Source of the DNA: Pseudomonas sp. RIT-PI-S
Lineage (GTDB): Bacteria; Pseudomonadota; Gammaproteobacteria; Pseudomonadales; Pseudomonadaceae
Reading direction: 5' to 3'
Assembly (NCBI RefSeq): GCF_025642975.1
Contig: NZ_JANZKJ010000008.1
Coordinates: 1 to 64,000, forward strand
DNA length: 64,000 nucleotides
The position numbers and the translations under genes are program-made. The notes beneath the pieces were generated by a model. It worked only from the letters and a program-made list of their open reading frames with translations. It did no database searches and was not told where the DNA came from. This document shows, piece after piece, positions 63,079 through 64,000 of the stretch; the first letter of the stretch is position 1; every line of letters begins with the position of its first letter.

Positions 63079-63098
63079 AGCCTTTTGGAGTGTTGACC

Positions 63099-63680
63099 AT
63101 GATGACGGTATTGCGCCCGGCCTTGAGCCTGGTTGTGTTGATGACGCTGCTCACCGGCGTTGCCTATCCACTGGTGGTCACCGGCATCGCTCAGGTGGCG
63201 TTCCCTGAGCAGGCCAACGGCAGCCTGATCCGCGACAGTGCGGGCAAAGTGCGCGGGTCCTCACTCATTGCCCAGGCGTTCGTGGGTGATGAGTGGTTCA
63301 CGTCTCGGCCCTCGGCAGGCGCCTTCGCGACCGTGGCCAGCGGCGCCAGTAACCTTGCGCCGAGCAACCCCGCCCTGGCCGTGCGGGTAAAAGAGGATGC
63401 CGCCAGGCTGTTCGTGGAGGGGCAGGGCCCCGTGCCGCTGGCGTTATTGACCACCTCTGGCAGCGGCCTGGACCCGCACCTGCCGCCGGCCGCGGCCGAG
63501 TACCAGGTGGCCCGGGTGGCTGCTGCGCGCCACCTGCCGGAGGAACGCGTACACGCGCTCATAACCGCGCACACCAAGGCTTCACTGCTGGGCCCGCCTG
63601 TGGTTAATGTGCTGGCCTTGAACCTGGCGCTGCAACAATTGGCCCCCGTGCCCGATGCCAGGCAAGCCAGCCGAAACTGA
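63099..63680 (+). CDS. kdpC: KdpC, K+-ATPase assembly subunit
   Basis: A 193-residue protein with one N-terminal helix ([20 protein letters not shown]). [14 protein letters not shown] and [21 protein letters not shown] match the family. I chose the ATG at 63099 for its GGAG; a GTG at 63090 is open. Confidence 0.92.
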   Translation: MMTVLRPALSLVVLMTLLTGVAYPLVVTGIAQVAFPEQANGSLIRDSAGKVRGSSLIAQAFVGDEWFTSRPSAGAFATVASGASNLAPSNPALAVRVKEDAARLFVEGQGPVPLALLTTSGSGLDPHLPPAAAEYQVARVAAARHLPEERVHALITAHTKASLLGPPVVNVLALNLALQQLAPVPDARQASRN

Positions 63681-63685
63681 ATCCA

Positions 63686-63747
63686 GCGTAGGCGCCATGC
63701 TCGCAGGCACCACGGGCGCAAGCGCACGCTGAGCGTTGCGCCTACGC
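63686..63747. promoter_or_regulatory. Inverted repeat between kdpC and kdpD
   Basis: GCGTAGGCGC (63686-63695) pairs perfectly with GCGCCTACGC (63738-63747) across 42 bases. In RNA it could make a long-range stem that limits read-through from kdpC to kdpD. Confidence 0.4.
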
Positions 63748-63788
63748 CGACCGAACCCTCAAGGCCCCGATGACAATGAGCAACCCTG

Positions 63789-64000
63789 ATGAGTGACCCC
63801 CAACGCGCCGATGCACTGCTTGCCGCGCTGCCCAGGGCGGGCCGTGGGCGGCTCAAGGTTTTCCTGGGCGCAGCCCCGGGGGTGGGCAAGACCTACGCCA
63901 TGCTGGAGGCCGCCCACGGCCAGCAGCGGCGCGGCGTGCGCGTGCTCGCCGGGGTGGTGGAAAGCCATGGCCGGGCGCAGACCCAAGCCTTGCTGGTGGG
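63789..64000 (+). CDS. kdpD: KdpD sensor kinase, 5' part only
   Basis: The first 70 residues are visible, cut by the window end. RLKVFLGAAPGVGKTYAMLEAA has the Walker A (GVGKT) of the KdpD N-terminal USP/ATP-binding domain. KdpD senses K+ limitation and acts with KdpE on the kdp promoter. Confidence 0.92.
   Translation, partial: MSDPQRADALLAALPRAGRGRLKVFLGAAPGVGKTYAMLEAAHGQQRRGVRVLAGVVESHGRAQTQALLV

Noticed and set aside
1..64000. CRISPR arrays, rRNA and intact tRNA genes
   Set aside because: No regularly spaced identical repeats with unique spacers, and no rRNA or cloverleaf-forming sequence, were seen. The only tandem array has no spacers.

Overview
The window looks like a chromosome segment of a fluorescent Pseudomonas, probably of the P. 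putida type. The core genes are GC-rich and their best matches from memory are Pseudomonas families: a membrane gluconate dehydrogenase, PpnN, a yjfIJKLMC-type operon and kdpFABCD. Identifications rest on reading translated sequence and recalled family motifs; no database search was run.

Bases 1-10,650 are an accessory island of mixed base composition. In order they hold a GNAT acetyltransferase with a 57-residue partner (toxin-antitoxin-like), a small helical protein, and about 1.6 kb of non-coding or decayed DNA. An AT-rich gene for an AvcD-type dCTP deaminase (anti-phage) follows, with a small companion gene. A LexA box is shared by a divergent SRAP (abasic-site) protein and umuDC plus a small third gene. 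Last comes an AT-rich two-gene unit coding for a ParA-like ATPase and a HEPN-domain protein, the best candidate here for an undescribed system. Bases 10,650-14,640 are a gutted P2-like prophage: an early operon with an Ogr-type activator, a CI-type repressor and its operator, spanin genes, a holin and gpL. Tail, capsid, endolysin and integrase genes are absent.

Bases 14,658-31,863 are mostly metabolic and envelope genes. They comprise a LuxR regulator divergent from an APC permease and a DmpA-type aminopeptidase, then a yjfI-J-(rhomboid)-K-L-M-C operon behind three copies of a 14-bp palindrome. These are followed by a four-gene acyl-CoA dehydrogenase/PIG-L deacetylase/methyltransferase/glycosyltransferase cluster, DUF2934, a three-subunit gluconate dehydrogenase and a LysR regulator.

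Bases 31,943-50,000 hold a giant toxin-like protein with a C-terminal zinc-protease motif, then an amidohydrolase/C45 acyltransferase/MFS transporter set that ends in sixteen 45-bp tandem repeats. Next are a GNAT, ppnN, a solute-binding protein, a HAD phosphatase, an orphan CheB, a VF530-like protein, an SRPBCC-like protein and two secreted alpha/beta hydrolases.

Bases 50,000-64,000 hold a CcdA-TlpA (DipZ-like) fusion and an OmpR/EnvZ-type two-component pair. Three TGTATC-N12/13-(G/T)ATACA elements lie in their promoters. Then come a PaaY-like hexapeptide protein, a third alpha/beta hydrolase, a secreted unknown, an AhpD/CMD protein, a protein that is 40% methionine with an internal duplication, an XRE-cupin regulator, and kdpFABC with the start of kdpD cut by the window edge.
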